Assembly (NCBI GenBank): GCA_946886405.1
Contig: CAMPIO010000001.1
Span: forward strand, 1 to 64,000
Direction: 5' to 3'
Length of the DNA stretch: 64,000 bases
Source of the DNA: an uncultured Pseudoxanthomonas sp.
Lineage (GTDB): Bacteria > Pseudomonadota > Gammaproteobacteria > Xanthomonadales > Xanthomonadaceae
A model generated the notes under the pieces. It ran no database searches. It was not told the DNA's origin and worked only from the letters and a program-made list of their open reading frames with translations. Of this stretch, positions 8,831 to 18,057 are shown piece after piece. Within the stretch, counting starts at the first letter, position 1. Each line of letters begins with the position of its first letter. The translations under genes were made by a program, and so were the position numbers.

Positions 8831-9598
8831 ATGAACCTTCGCTACCTGCTGCTTGCCGCCACGATGCTGGTGTCGCCCCACCTGTCGGCCCAGGTCAACG
8901 CGCTTCCACCGACGCGTCATGTGCTTGTGTACGGAGATGCGGAAGCACGCGCCATCCCCGACCGGTTCAAGATCGCGATCCAGTTCGAGGCCACCGACCT
9001 GAATCCCGATGTGGCGCGCCAGACGGTCGAGCGTCACGTCGCCGATACCCTCTCCAAACTCAAGGCCGCCAACGTCCCGTCGGATGAGATCGTCGCGACG
9101 TCCCTCCAGATCGGTCCCAGACAGCGCTATGACCAGAAGCTGCAGGAGCAGGTATTCGTCGGCACCCAGGTCAGCCGATCGCTGACGGCGCGCTTCTCGA
9201 GACAGGATGAACTGGAACGCTTCCTCTCGACGGTGCAGACGTCGCAAGCGCTACGGATTTCAGATGTGACCACGCAGTTGAGCACCGAACCTGCGCTGCG
9301 GCAGGCGCTTCGCGAAAAGACCATTGCCTCGTCCCGCGAAAAGGCCGAAGTGATCGCGCGTGCCTACGGGGCCCGTCTCGGTCAGGTCTACAGCGTGTCG
9401 GACGTCGCTCCCCAGTTCGAGTACGGCATCCGTGAGGGCGAGTGGCCGGCGCGTTACGAGTGGACGGGTGGCGGAACGCTGGACAGCATCACGGTGACAG
9501 GGAGCCGTCTGGATCGCGGACAGGCTGCCCTATCGCTGCAGTCCGGCTACGTCACCTACACCGACAAGATCTATACCGTATTCCTGCTGGCGGACTGA
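8831..9598 (+). CDS. SIMPL-domain (DUF541) periplasmic protein
   Basis: A protein of 255 residues with a signal peptide (MNLRYLLLAATMLVSPHLSA) and a SIMPL/DUF541 domain covering most of the rest; the motifs VYGDAEARAIPDRFKI and ARAYGARLGQVYSVSD match the family. SIMPL proteins are periplasmic or outer-membrane-associated oligomers related to BP26 and YggE; their biochemical role is poorly defined. I chose the ATG at 8831, preceded by AGGAGA and giving a proper signal peptide, over an earlier in-frame start within the aldolase gene. It lies between trpE and trpG, an odd position for an envelope protein. Confidence 0.85.
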   Translation: MNLRYLLLAATMLVSPHLSAQVNALPPTRHVLVYGDAEARAIPDRFKIAIQFEATDLNPDVARQTVERHVADTLSKLKAANVPSDEIVATSLQIGPRQRYDQKLQEQVFVGTQVSRSLTARFSRQDELERFLSTVQTSQALRISDVTTQLSTEPALRQALREKTIASSREKAEVIARAYGARLGQVYSVSDVAPQFEYGIREGEWPARYEWTGGGTLDSITVTGSRLDRGQAALSLQSGYVTYTDKIYTVFLLAD

Positions 9599-9601
9599 CC
9601 C

Positions 9602-10180
9602 ATGCTGTTGATGATCGACAACTACGACAGCTTCACCTACAACCTGGTGCAGTACCTGCAGTCGCTGGGGGCCGAGGTGAAGGTGGTGCGCAACGATGCG
9701 ATGACGGTGGACGAGATCGCGAAGCTCGCGCCGGAGCGCATCGTCATCTCGCCCGGTCCTTGCACGCCGAACGAAGCCGGCGTTTCGCTGGAGATCATCG
9801 AGCGATTGGGCGCAAACACGCCGATCCTCGGCGTCTGCCTCGGCCACCAGAGCCTGGGGCAGGCCTACGGCGGCAACGTCATCCGCGCGGGCCGCATCAT
9901 GCATGGCAAGACCTCGCGCATCCGGCATGAAGGCAAAGGCGTGTTCGCCGGGCTGCCGGATGCGTACGAAGCGACGCGTTACCATTCGCTGGTGGTCGAG
10001 CGGAGCAGCCTGCCGGACGCGCTGGAAGTCACCGCCTGGACCGAGAACGACGACGGCAGCTTCGAGGAAATCATGGGGCTGCGTCATCGCGAGTATCCGG
10101 TGGAAGGCGTGCAGTTCCATCCCGAGTCGATCCTGACCGAGCATGGTCATGCCCTGCTGAAGAACTTCCTGGAGAGATGA
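9602..10180 (+). CDS. trpG: Anthranilate synthase component II (glutamine amidotransferase)
   Basis: Class I glutamine amidotransferase of 192 residues that supplies ammonia to TrpE. Visible motifs are [30 protein letters not shown], the nucleophile Cys in [11 protein letters not shown], and the His-Glu pair in [14 protein letters not shown]. These small proteins can also serve aminodeoxychorismate synthase (PabA); the trpD and trpC neighbours support the Trp role, perhaps a shared one. It begins three bases after the SIMPL gene. A REP-like repeat separates it from trpD. Confidence 0.94.
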   Translation: MLLMIDNYDSFTYNLVQYLQSLGAEVKVVRNDAMTVDEIAKLAPERIVISPGPCTPNEAGVSLEIIERLGANTPILGVCLGHQSLGQAYGGNVIRAGRIMHGKTSRIRHEGKGVFAGLPDAYEATRYHSLVVERSSLPDALEVTAWTENDDGSFEEIMGLRHREYPVEGVQFHPESILTEHGHALLKNFLER

Positions 10181-10198
10181 TCTCCGACACCTGCCTCT

Positions 10199-10271
10199 GT
10201 AGGAGCGGGCCATGCCCGCGATGATTCTCCTGCCGGGCACCCAGCGCATCGCGGGCATGGCCCGCTCCTAC
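10199..10271. repeat. Family-B REP-like inverted repeat inside the trp operon
   Basis: Arms 10199-10223 and 10246-10271 are inverted copies of the family-B unit seen at 2673-2746 and form a long hairpin. The element fills almost the whole gap between trpG and trpD, so it could uncouple their translation or mark an RNA processing or stability boundary. Confidence 0.8.
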
Positions 10272-10283
10272 AGGCAACCGAAG

Positions 10284-11330
10284 ATGCCACTGACCCCCCA
10301 AGAAGCCCTGCAACGCACGATCGAGCATCGCGAGATCTTCCACGACGAGATGGTCGATCTTATGCGCCAGATCATGCGGGGCGACGTCTCCCCGACGATG
10401 ACGGCCGCCATCCTGACCGGTCTCCGCGTGAAGAAGGAAACCGTGGGCGAGATCGCCGGCGCCGCCACCGTGATGCGCGAGTTCTCGCGCACCGTGGATG
10501 TCGCGGATCGTACGAGCCTGGTCGACATCGTCGGCACCGGTGGTGACGGCTCGCACACCTTCAACATCTCGACCTGTTCGATGTTCGTCGCGGCCGCAGC
10601 GGGTGCGCGTATCGCGAAGCACGGCAATCGCAGCGTGTCGTCGAAGTCGGGCAGTGCGGATGTCCTGGAGGCACTGGGCGTCGACATCGAACTGCAGCCG
10701 GAGCAGGTGGCGCAGTCCATCGCACAAGCCGGTATCGGCTTCATGTTCGCGCCGGTCCATCACCCGGCGATGAAGGTGGTCGCACCGGTACGCCGCGAGA
10801 TGGGCGTGCGCACCATCTTCAACATCCTCGGCCCGCTGACCAATCCGGCCGGCGCGCCGAGCATCCTGATGGGGGTGTTCCATCCCGACCTGGTCGGCAT
10901 CCAGGCGCGCGTGTTGCAGGAACTCGGCGCCGAGCGCGCGCTGGTGGTGTGGGGCCGCGATGGCATGGACGAACTGTCGCTGGGCGCCGGCACGCTGGTC
11001 GGTGAGTTGCGCGATGGCGAAGTACGCGAGTACGAACTGCATCCGGAAGACTTCGGCATCGCCATGGCAGCCAGCCGCAATCTTCGGGTCGCGGATGCCG
11101 CCGAGTCGAAGGCCATGCTACTCGGGGTGCTGGATAACCGGCCCGGTCCGGCGCGCGAGATCGTGGTGCTGAACGCAGGTGCGGCGCTGTACGTCGCAGG
11201 TGTGGCGGACAGCATCGAAGACGGCATCGCCCGCTCGCGCGACGCCATCGCCAGCGGCAGGGCGCTGGAGCGGCTGCAACAGTTCGTGACCACGACGCAG
11301 GCGCTGGGTCGGCAGAACGCGAGGACGTGA
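10284..11330 (+). CDS. trpD: Anthranilate phosphoribosyltransferase
   Basis: Transfers phosphoribosyl from PRPP to anthranilate, the second step of tryptophan synthesis. The 348-residue protein carries the PRPP-binding [17 protein letters not shown], the [21 protein letters not shown] block and [10 protein letters not shown], all diagnostic. The ATG at 10284 follows the REP-like repeat; an earlier in-frame start at 10212 would translate the repeat and is rejected. The Shine-Dalgarno sequence is weak, as expected if the repeat was inserted recently upstream. Confidence 0.95.
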   Translation: MPLTPQEALQRTIEHREIFHDEMVDLMRQIMRGDVSPTMTAAILTGLRVKKETVGEIAGAATVMREFSRTVDVADRTSLVDIVGTGGDGSHTFNISTCSMFVAAAAGARIAKHGNRSVSSKSGSADVLEALGVDIELQPEQVAQSIAQAGIGFMFAPVHHPAMKVVAPVRREMGVRTIFNILGPLTNPAGAPSILMGVFHPDLVGIQARVLQELGAERALVVWGRDGMDELSLGAGTLVGELRDGEVREYELHPEDFGIAMAASRNLRVADAAESKAMLLGVLDNRPGPAREIVVLNAGAALYVAGVADSIEDGIARSRDAIASGRALERLQQFVTTTQALGRQNART

Positions 11331-11331
11331 C

Positions 11332-11691
11332 ATGGCAGGCGATGGATTCGCGGCACTCCCCAAGCCGCCGTATTACGCGGTGATCTTCTCTTCCCAGCGC
11401 AATGCGCATGACGATGCGGGGTACGGTGCGATGGCCGAGCGCATGGTCGAGCTGGCCGTGCAGCAGCCGGGGTTCCTTGGCGTGGAGTCCACGCTTGGGG
11501 CCGACGGCTTCGGCATCACCGTGGCGTACTGGGAGAGCGAGGATGCCATCCGTGCCTGGCGCCAGCACGCCGAGCACGCGGCGGCGCGCGAGCAGGGGCG
11601 GCGCGACTGGTACGACCACTTCGAGCTGCGGGTCGCCAAGGTCGAGCGCGCCTACGGTTGGGACCGCGCGAAAGCCCCTCTGGAAGAGTAG
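11332..11691 (+). CDS. Antibiotic biosynthesis monooxygenase (ABM) superfamily protein
   Basis: A protein of 119 residues with a dimeric alpha-beta-barrel (ABM) fold signature: [41 protein letters not shown] and [14 protein letters not shown]. Such small proteins act as cofactorless monooxygenases, haem-degrading enzymes or simply stress proteins. It starts one base after trpD and precedes trpC by 56 bases, so it is likely co-transcribed with the trp genes. Its relation to tryptophan synthesis is unknown. Confidence 0.8.
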   Translation: MAGDGFAALPKPPYYAVIFSSQRNAHDDAGYGAMAERMVELAVQQPGFLGVESTLGADGFGITVAYWESEDAIRAWRQHAEHAAAREQGRRDWYDHFELRVAKVERAYGWDRAKAPLEE

Positions 11692-11747
11692 CGGGTGCGA
11701 CAATGTGTCGTGCCCTGCACCGGCACGGGAACCGAACCAGGATTTAC

Positions 11748-12542
11748 ATGAGCGACATCCTCACTACCATCCTCGGCCGCAAGGCCGATGAGATCGCCGA
11801 ACGCAGCGCACGCATTTCGCTGGACGAGCTGCGGGCGCGCAGCGCCGATGCGCCGCCGACGCGCGGTTTCGCCGATGCGCTGAACGCGATGATCGCGCAG
11901 GGCGATCCGGCGGTGATCGCCGAGGTCAAGAAGGCCAGTCCGTCGAAGGGCATCATCCGCCCGGATTTCCGTCCTGCCGACATCGCGGTGAGCTACGAGT
12001 TCGGTGGCGCGGCCTGCCTGTCGGTGCTGACTGACGTGGACTTCTTCCAGGGTGCCGACGACTACCTGAAGCAGGCGCGCGACGCCTGCACGCTGCCGGT
12101 GCTGCGCAAGGACTTCACTGTAGACCCTTACCAGGTCTACGAAGCACGCGTGCTTGGCGCGGACTGCATCCTGTTGATCGTGGCGGCGCTGGACGACGGG
12201 CAGCTGGTCGATCTGTCGGGGCTGGCGATGGAATTGGGCATGGATGTGCTGGTGGAAGTGCACGACATCGACGAACTGGAGCGCGCCCTGCAGGTGCCGG
12301 TGCCGCTGGTCGGCATCAACAACCGCAACCTGCGTACGTTCGAGGTGTCGCTGCAGACCACGTTGGCGATGAAGGATGCGGTGCCGAAAGATCGTCTGCT
12401 GGTGACGGAGAGCGGCATCCTGGTGCCGGAGGACGTGGCCACGATGCGCGCCGCAGGCGTGGATGCATTCCTGGTCGGAGAGACGTTCATGCGCGCCGAA
12501 GAGCCCGGCGAGGCACTGCGTCAGCTATTCTTCGCTGCATGA
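11748..12542 (+). CDS. trpC: Indole-3-glycerol phosphate synthase
   Basis: A TIM-barrel enzyme of 264 residues that closes the indole ring from CdRP. Signatures: [14 protein letters not shown] (catalytic Lys region), the second catalytic Lys in [26 protein letters not shown] and VTESGI. It is a stand-alone TrpC without a fused PRAI (TrpF) domain. The ATG at 11748 matches the family start. Its end overlaps the downstream HAD phosphatase start (ATGA), linking the two translationally. Confidence 0.95.
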   Translation: MSDILTTILGRKADEIAERSARISLDELRARSADAPPTRGFADALNAMIAQGDPAVIAEVKKASPSKGIIRPDFRPADIAVSYEFGGAACLSVLTDVDFFQGADDYLKQARDACTLPVLRKDFTVDPYQVYEARVLGADCILLIVAALDDGQLVDLSGLAMELGMDVLVEVHDIDELERALQVPVPLVGINNRNLRTFEVSLQTTLAMKDAVPKDRLLVTESGILVPEDVATMRAAGVDAFLVGETFMRAEEPGEALRQLFFAA

Positions 12543-13258
12543 CGGACGCTCCCTATCCGACGCCGCGCCCGGACGCCCCGGTCGTCGTCTTCGATTTCGA
12601 CCACACGCTGTACGACGGCGATTCCGGTGGTCATCTGGTCAAGTGGCTGATCCAACGCAACCCCTTGCGCTCGGTGGTGGCGCTGGCCGCCACCGTCGTG
12701 CTGGGGCCCATGGTGGCCTTCCTGCCGACGCGCCGTCGCGGGATTTCCGGCTATATCTGGATCGGCACGTTCGGCCTGCATGGCCGGCGCAGTTTCGATG
12801 CGCTGATCGACCAGTACGTCGCGACGCATCGCGATGACGTCCAGCAGCGCCTGCTGCCGCATGCCCTTGACGTCTTCCGCGACCATCGCGCGCGTGGCGA
12901 CAACGTGGTGGTGGCCACCGGTGCACCGCCTGAACTGGCGCGTGCGATCCTGAGTTTCGTCGCGCACGAGGATGTGCCGGTCATCGGTACGGCCGTCGGC
13001 CCACGCTTTGGCGCGGTGGTCGCCACGCGCCACTGCCACAACGAAGAGAAGATGCGCATGTTGCGCGAGCGCGGCTACGGCGAAGTTGCCGTGGCGTACT
13101 CGGACAGCAGTGCCGATCTGCCGCTGCTGAAAGCGGCGCGCGCGCCCGTGGTGGTGAACCCGAAGGCCGCGCGGGTGGCGATGTTCCGCCGCGTCCTGCC
13201 GCCCGGCACGCCCATCCTCAACTGGGGCTGCAAGGACCGCGGCGGGGCAGCGGCGTAG
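12539..13258 (+). CDS. HAD-superfamily IB hydrolase (SerB/PGP-like phosphatase)
   Basis: A protein of 239 residues with HAD motif [13 protein letters not shown] (nucleophile and acid Asp, about residues 18-29), motif II around [11 protein letters not shown], and motif [14 protein letters not shown]. The cap region has a hydrophobic stretch ([18 protein letters not shown]), which suggests membrane association. HAD-IB members include phosphoserine phosphatase and phosphatidylglycerophosphatase C; the hydrophobic stretch favours a PgpC-like or lipid-phosphate role, but the substrate is not determined. It is coupled to trpC by an ATGA overlap. A GC hairpin follows it. Confidence 0.82.
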   Translation: MTDAPYPTPRPDAPVVVFDFDHTLYDGDSGGHLVKWLIQRNPLRSVVALAATVVLGPMVAFLPTRRRGISGYIWIGTFGLHGRRSFDALIDQYVATHRDDVQQRLLPHALDVFRDHRARGDNVVVATGAPPELARAILSFVAHEDVPVIGTAVGPRFGAVVATRHCHNEEKMRMLRERGYGEVAVAYSDSSADLPLLKAARAPVVVNPKAARVAMFRRVLPPGTPILNWGCKDRGGAAA

Positions 13259-13276
13259 GGCGGGCCCTGGCCCGCC
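13259..13276. repeat. Short GC palindrome between convergent genes
   Basis: A perfect hairpin with 8-base arms (GGCGGGCC / GGCCCGCC) directly after the HAD phosphatase stop. It separates that gene from the opposing zinc-ribbon gene. There is no T tract, so it is either a REP-like unit or a weak bidirectional terminator. Confidence 0.55.
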
Positions 13277-13360
13277 GTCGCGGACCGGCCGCGTTGGGGA
13301 TCCCGTGCGCAGTTGCTGCGACAACAGGGCACTGGCGGGCCCAAGCGCACCCTGCGCGGA

Positions 13361-13735
13361 TCAGATCCGTTCCGGTGCGTTCCAGTCCTTGACCAGATCC
13401 GCGAACTCGATCTCGGCGAAATCCTGGTACTCGCCCGCGTCGTAGAAGCGGCCGTAGCAACCCTTGCAACTCTCGAACCAGATATGCGGCTGCAAGGGAT
13501 CGACCATGCGGATCAAGGGGCGGTTGCCGATGCACGCCGGGCAGGTGATCCGGTCGACCTGGTTGTACTGCTCGCCCAGCGTGGGGTCGCCGACATCGAT
13601 CTCTTCCGCGCGATCCTTCAGGGTCTCGTGATCGACCATTTCGAACCAGAGTCCCTTGCACTGCGTGCAGCGATGGACATTGGCTTGCGGAACCGTGATC
13701 AGTTCCATCGTGCCTTGGCACTTGGGGCATTGCAT
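13361..13735 (-). CDS. Zinc-ribbon (TFIIB-type zinc finger) protein
   Basis: A protein of 124 residues that begins MQCPKCQGTMELI and has a paired CxxC (CPKC, then CTQCKGLWFE), the zf-TFIIB zinc-ribbon seen in many small bacterial proteins. Two further CxxC-like pairs (CPAC and CKGC) could form a second metal site. The start at 13735 is set by the conserved N-terminus; the frame is open upstream. It lies between the HAD phosphatase and the first T4SS effector and marks the left border of the secretion island. The function is unknown. Confidence 0.82.
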   Translation of the reverse strand: MQCPKCQGTMELITVPQANVHRCTQCKGLWFEMVDHETLKDRAEEIDVGDPTLGEQYNQVDRITCPACIGNRPLIRMVDPLQPHIWFESCKGCYGRFYDAGEYQDFAEIEFADLVKDWNAPERI

Positions 13736-13840
13736 GCGGGAGCCTGCGACATGGGGAAGCGTGGCGCCTGTTGTAAGGTGCCGCCGCGATCCGGTCAACG
13801 GGGCGGTGCCTCGGGTTCGCCGCCGCGCTGCGGCCCGTGG

Positions 13841-15271
13841 TCAGTGTGCGGGGCCCTGCAGCTGCGGAGGCGGCGCGGCGTGCGCCGGCATGCCGCGCTC
13901 CGGCAGCGGCCCGGCAGGCATGTCGCCACGCGGCAGGTCGGTAGTGCGTGCGACAGGCGCCTGGTCCAGGTCGAGCTCGACACGCGGCCAGCCTTCCCGC
14001 GTTGAGAAGCGCGCCTGTGTGCCTTCGACATGGATCGTTGCCAGGCTGCGCGACGTGATGCCCACCGTGTGGCAGGCGTCGGTGAACTGCGACAGGCGGG
14101 CTTCGCTGGTGTAGTCGGGCAGATGCCGCTTCAGGGCGTCGTAGAGAGCGTGCTGCGGATGGGCCGGGTCGCGGGGTGTGGTCGGTGTGGCGGGAGCGGT
14201 TACCGGTTCCCCGCCGTGAAGGACAGTGTCATCCCCGAAGCGTGCGCGCCGGGAAATCCGTTCGTCGTCCCGTACGTCTCGGTCATGTGCCGCGGCGGTG
14301 CTGTCGGGACTCTGCTTCCGGCCATTGTCCCCGTGACGCAGGGTGATGAGCCGTTGGCCGTCGCTGGCATCGATCAGGCCGACATTCCGCCCACCAAGAT
14401 TCAGGCCGGTGCTCTCCAGCTGCGCCGGGTCCAGCCCCAGTCGGGCCATGTCGAGTTTGATTGTCGGCGGTCGGATCCAGTGTGCGGTGTCCTGGCCAAC
14501 CTGTTCGATCAGATAGGCGCCGTAATAGTTGCGGTAGTCGGCTTTGCCCTGCGCGCCGAGCGTTTTGGCGGACTGGTCGAAATGGCACTGCGCCACCGGT
14601 TCGACATTGATGCCGCCGGCCTTGGGCAGGCGGGTGTCGGACATGTGCATGTCCTGGTCGAGGACGATGCCGCGGGCGAGCTGGGGCGCATACGCGCTGT
14701 CTCGCGAGACGCATCCGGTGTTGGGAACTGCCCGTCTCAGCATTTCTTCGCGGGAGATTTCGCCGCCATTGGTGTAATGGATGCGGCTGGCCAGCGCATT
14801 CCAACCCTCGATCTCGGCGATCGCTTCGTCGCGCCGGGCGGCGCGCTGGTACAGGGAAAAATGGGGCGTCACATCAGCGCTGCCCCCGGGGCCGGCGGCG
14901 CGTATCTCTTCCGTGATCTGGGCGGCGACGAAGTGCAGGGTCTTTCTCGACTCCTCAGCGTTCAAGGCATGCCCTGTTTCGTGACCCAGCGTGCTGGTGA
15001 TGACATCGATTCGATCCCGGCGGTTCTGCAGGTCTGGCCTCGTGAAGGTATCCATGCTGACATAGACGGCCTTCTCGCTACTGTCGTAGTGCCCGCCTTC
15101 GTTCGCCCCGGCTGGAGTGAGGCGGATATGCTCGAGTCGCCCGGCCTCGATGGCTTGGGCCATCCGCTCCTGGAGATAGGGTGCGGTAGCGATGGCTTCT
15201 TCTATATCTGGGCGTTTGTCCGCGGGAAGCCCATCGGTCAGACGTTGCAAATGCGAAGGCAAGCTAGTCAT
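13841..15271 (-). CDS. Putative X-T4SS effector: HExxH zinc metallopeptidase with C-terminal XVIPCD-like domain
   Basis: A protein of 476 residues. An HExxH zinc motif sits at residues 97-101 (HETGH), in LGHETGHALNAEE, with a downstream acidic candidate ligand in DEAIAEIEGW. The last 110 or so residues (starting near DPAHPQHALYDALKRHLPD, then SQFTDACHTVGITSRSLATIH) resemble the XVIPCD, the signal by which VirD4 recruits X-T4SS effectors, followed by a Pro-rich tail. The gene overlaps the preceding lipoprotein stop by eight bases (ATGACTAG), the classic immunity-effector arrangement, and lies beside virD4. I infer a toxin delivered to rival bacteria; the target could be cell-wall peptide or protein. 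Confidence 0.75.
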   Translation of the reverse strand: MTSLPSHLQRLTDGLPADKRPDIEEAIATAPYLQERMAQAIEAGRLEHIRLTPAGANEGGHYDSSEKAVYVSMDTFTRPDLQNRRDRIDVITSTLGHETGHALNAEESRKTLHFVAAQITEEIRAAGPGGSADVTPHFSLYQRAARRDEAIAEIEGWNALASRIHYTNGGEISREEMLRRAVPNTGCVSRDSAYAPQLARGIVLDQDMHMSDTRLPKAGGINVEPVAQCHFDQSAKTLGAQGKADYRNYYGAYLIEQVGQDTAHWIRPPTIKLDMARLGLDPAQLESTGLNLGGRNVGLIDASDGQRLITLRHGDNGRKQSPDSTAAAHDRDVRDDERISRRARFGDDTVLHGGEPVTAPATPTTPRDPAHPQHALYDALKRHLPDYTSEARLSQFTDACHTVGITSRSLATIHVEGTQARFSTREGWPRVELDLDQAPVARTTDLPRGDMPAGPLPERGMPAHAAPPPQLQGPAH

Positions 15272-16019
15272 TGCGCGGACCTCCTGAGATTCGCAGCCAA
15301 CTGGCGCAGGCCCGTTCCGCCTCAGTGCCTTCATCCAGATAGTAGAGGTAGACCCCTACACCGAAACCCGTACGGTTCTCAGGAACGTCCCGGCCAAACC
15401 CCCAGGAAGGCTTGTTGCCGAACGTGGAGCGCGTCGCTGCACGTTCGTATCCCAAGGCGACGATGTCGTTGGCGAGTTCCTCGAAATCCATCGTGCAGTA
15501 GGTGGGCTTCTGGTCGGTCCATGGTTCGACACCGTTGTCGAGCGCGATCGTGATCGTCGGCGGGTCGCTCAGTGCATGAAGACGGATGGTCTCTATGTAA
15601 TACGTCCATCCCTCGGTCGTGATGCCGAAGTACTCATGGCCATCGCGCACCCTCGGATTCTTCACCATGCGGACGCTGAAGATCGACCCCAGATGCGGGT
15701 GTTCCATGTCTTCCAGCGTCTCAAGGCTGTCCAGCAGCGCCAGTATCTGCTTTCGGAGCGTGGCCGACGGAATGTGCGGGCCGCGTTCGATTTCGACGGT
15801 GGCTTCGTCAGCCACGGGCGTCAGGGGCGCGGGAGATGCAGCTTCGGGAGTTGAGAGGGTCGGTGTTGGTGACGGCGTGGGTGCTGTTGGCGCGGAGTCC
15901 GTCGCTGCCGACGCGGGTGCAGGCTCCGGAAATTTCCCGGGTGGGCGGGCTTCGCCGCAGGCTGCCAACGCGCCTGCCACCAACGTGGAGGTGGTGATGA
16001 TCCGCTCAAGTGGGTTCAT
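15264..16019 (-). CDS. Lipoprotein, putative immunity protein for the metallopeptidase effector
   Basis: A protein of 251 residues with a lipoprotein signal (lipobox LAAC near residues 16-19), then a Pro/Ala/Ser/Thr-rich linker of about 50 residues and a folded C-terminal domain (from about EIERGPHIPSATLRKQI). Cognate X-T4SS immunity proteins are commonly periplasmic lipoproteins encoded immediately upstream of their effectors, as here. I chose the ATG at 16019, which has AGGA seven bases upstream and gives the signal peptide directly. The frame extends without a stop to 16268, where an ATG overlaps the virD4 stop, adding 83 coding-like residues. I do not recognise the folded domain. Confidence 0.68.
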   Translation of the reverse strand: MNPLERIITTSTLVAGALAACGEARPPGKFPEPAPASAATDSAPTAPTPSPTPTLSTPEAASPAPLTPVADEATVEIERGPHIPSATLRKQILALLDSLETLEDMEHPHLGSIFSVRMVKNPRVRDGHEYFGITTEGWTYYIETIRLHALSDPPTITIALDNGVEPWTDQKPTYCTMDFEELANDIVALGYERAATRSTFGNKPSWGFGRDVPENRTGFGVGVYLYYLDEGTEAERACASWLRISGGPRND

Positions 16020-16264
16020 TTCATCGTCCTGGACGGCAAGGGATGCGGGTGGATGCGTGCGATCGGGCTTGCGCTTGGCCTGCACCGGCACGCCACCGGG
16101 CAACAAGGGGCCCAGCTCGCGGACGGTACGCTCGTTGACGATGGCCAGGTCGCGAAGCAGTTGCAGCGCATCGTGGCGTAATCTCAACCCGAACCCGGTG
16201 CTGGCGGCCTTGTCGTCCATGATGTTCAAGCGCGTTCCCTCGCGATGCATCGAAGCGATAGAGG

Positions 16265-18016
16265 TCATCCCGCCGACAGCGATGCGCGGGTGCGCTCGTC
16301 GCCGGCCACACGGACGCTGACGTCATTCCTGTGGGCGTGCGGTGCTTCAAGTGACAACGGCTGGACCTCGACCTTCGGCATCAGCCGCTTGGTGAAGTAG
16401 CTGTCCTTGTAGTAGCGCACCTTGCGGCACAGGATGGGGTGGGCCAGACCCTCGTACAGCACGATCTCCTTTTCCGGCCCCATCGCCTTCAGCTCCTGCG
16501 GCAGCATCAAGGCGCGTCTCTCCAGCACCTCGTTGTCGGACACGTTGCGTCCCTGGCCGTGCGAGCGCGTGCGGGCGCGGCGCTTGATGGTGGTGTAGCC
16601 CAGCATCTCGGAGTAATCGTTGGCGTCCTGCTGCTCGCGTGGGGCGTAGATGATCTGCAGCGCATGGTTGGTGATGATGGTGCGCGACAGTTCCTTGCCG
16701 TAGACCGCGTCCAGCTGCGCCATCGACTGGATGATCGGCAGTAGCCGCAGGTTGTAGCCGGCCATGTAGGCCACGGCCTTGGCGATGATGTCGACGCGGC
16801 CGATCGCGGTGAACTCGTCCATCAGCAGCAGGCACTGGTGCTTCAGCGTCGGGTCGTTCTGCGGCAGCACCTTGGTGTTGACGTTGATCAGCTGACTGAA
16901 GAACAGGTTCACGATCAGCCGGCTCTCGGCCAGCTTGTTCGGCTGGATGCCCACGTAAATCGTCATGCGTCTGCGGCGCACATCGTCCAGCCTGAAATCA
17001 TCGGCGCTGGTGGCCGCGTCCAGCACGGGATTAAGCCAAGGGTTCAGCGGCTCGCGGAACGAGCCGATGATCGAGGCGAACGTGACGTCCGCCTGCGAGA
17101 GTAGACCCGCGAATGCGGTGTGCGCTTGGCCGCTGATGAACGGTGCCTCGACCAGCTTCTGCAGATACGGCTTCAGTTCGCCGCCATCCCCCGACGCCAG
17201 GCGCAGCACGGCGCCCAAGGTAGGCTTCTCTGCAGCGCGATCATGGTCATGCCGTTCGAACAGGTAGAGCGCGAACGCGAGGAAGGCATTGCGTGCCTGG
17301 CTGACCCAGAATTTGTCCTTGTCGTCGCCGTCCGGATACAGCATCGCGGCGATGCTTTGCAGATCGGAGACACGGAAAGCGGGATCCGGCGAAACGTACG
17401 TCATCGGGTTCCAGCGGTGGCTGCGGCGGTCTTCAGCGAACGGATTGAAGAGATAGACCTCGTGGCCAATCGACTGACGCCAGCCCGAAGTCAGGTCGAA
17501 GTTCTCCTGCTTGATGTCCAGCACCACGGCCGACTCGCGGTAGTCGAGCAGGTTGGGAATGACGATGCCGACGCCTTTGCCTGAACGGGTCGGCGCAGCG
17601 AGGATCACGAACTGCTGTCCTGGAAGGCGCAGCAGCTTGCCATTCATCTGACCGACGACGATGCCGTTGTCCTTGTTCGACAGGAAGCCCTTGTTCGCCA
17701 GATCGATCATGCCGGCGAAACGCGCGCGGCCGTGCAGGTTCCGGTAGCTGCGAAGCTTGTAGACCATCAACGATAGTGCCGCCCATACGAGCAACATCAC
17801 GCCACCGCCTACTGCGCCAGCCGTCTTGATGCGCCATGCGTACGGCTGCACGCGAGGATGGTCGAGATGCCTGAGATAGTCGAGATAGGTGCCTGCACCG
17901 ACCAGGCCTCCGTCGAGACCTAGGAACAGCAGCGCCAGATAGCCAGAGAGATAGATGGCGCCAATGGTCGCGAGCGCGGCCAGCACCAGAATGATCACAA
18001 CACGTGTACTGCCCAA
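16265..18016 (-). CDS. virD4: Type IV coupling protein VirD4
   Basis: A hexameric ATPase of 583 residues that receives effectors and feeds them to the VirB channel. Two N-terminal membrane segments (IILVLAALATIGAIYLSGYL and GGGVMLLVWAALSLMVY) are followed by Walker A APTRSGKGVG (about residue 145) and Walker B-like LLLMDEFTAIGR, then the TraG/VirD4 C-terminal block. I chose the TTG at 18016 because AAGGGGG precedes it closely and the earlier ATG at 18259 would lie deep in the next gene. It transcribes away from the virB genes, as in other X-T4SS loci. No relaxase is nearby, which fits protein rather than DNA export. Confidence 0.93.
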   Translation of the reverse strand: MGSTRVVIILVLAALATIGAIYLSGYLALLFLGLDGGLVGAGTYLDYLRHLDHPRVQPYAWRIKTAGAVGGGVMLLVWAALSLMVYKLRSYRNLHGRARFAGMIDLANKGFLSNKDNGIVVGQMNGKLLRLPGQQFVILAAPTRSGKGVGIVIPNLLDYRESAVVLDIKQENFDLTSGWRQSIGHEVYLFNPFAEDRRSHRWNPMTYVSPDPAFRVSDLQSIAAMLYPDGDDKDKFWVSQARNAFLAFALYLFERHDHDRAAEKPTLGAVLRLASGDGGELKPYLQKLVEAPFISGQAHTAFAGLLSQADVTFASIIGSFREPLNPWLNPVLDAATSADDFRLDDVRRRRMTIYVGIQPNKLAESRLIVNLFFSQLINVNTKVLPQNDPTLKHQCLLLMDEFTAIGRVDIIAKAVAYMAGYNLRLLPIIQSMAQLDAVYGKELSRTIITNHALQIIYAPREQQDANDYSEMLGYTTIKRRARTRSHGQGRNVSDNEVLERRALMLPQELKAMGPEKEIVLYEGLAHPILCRKVRYYKDSYFTKRLMPKVEVQPLSLEAPHAHRNDVSVRVAGDERTRASLSAG

Positions 18017-18057
18017 GTTGGCCCCCTTTTTCGTTCCTTGATGAATGCCTGGTGGCG

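Noticed and set aside
10212..10283. An upstream start for trpD that adds 24 residues
   Set aside because: It would translate the REP-like repeat; family proteins begin at the ATG at 10284.
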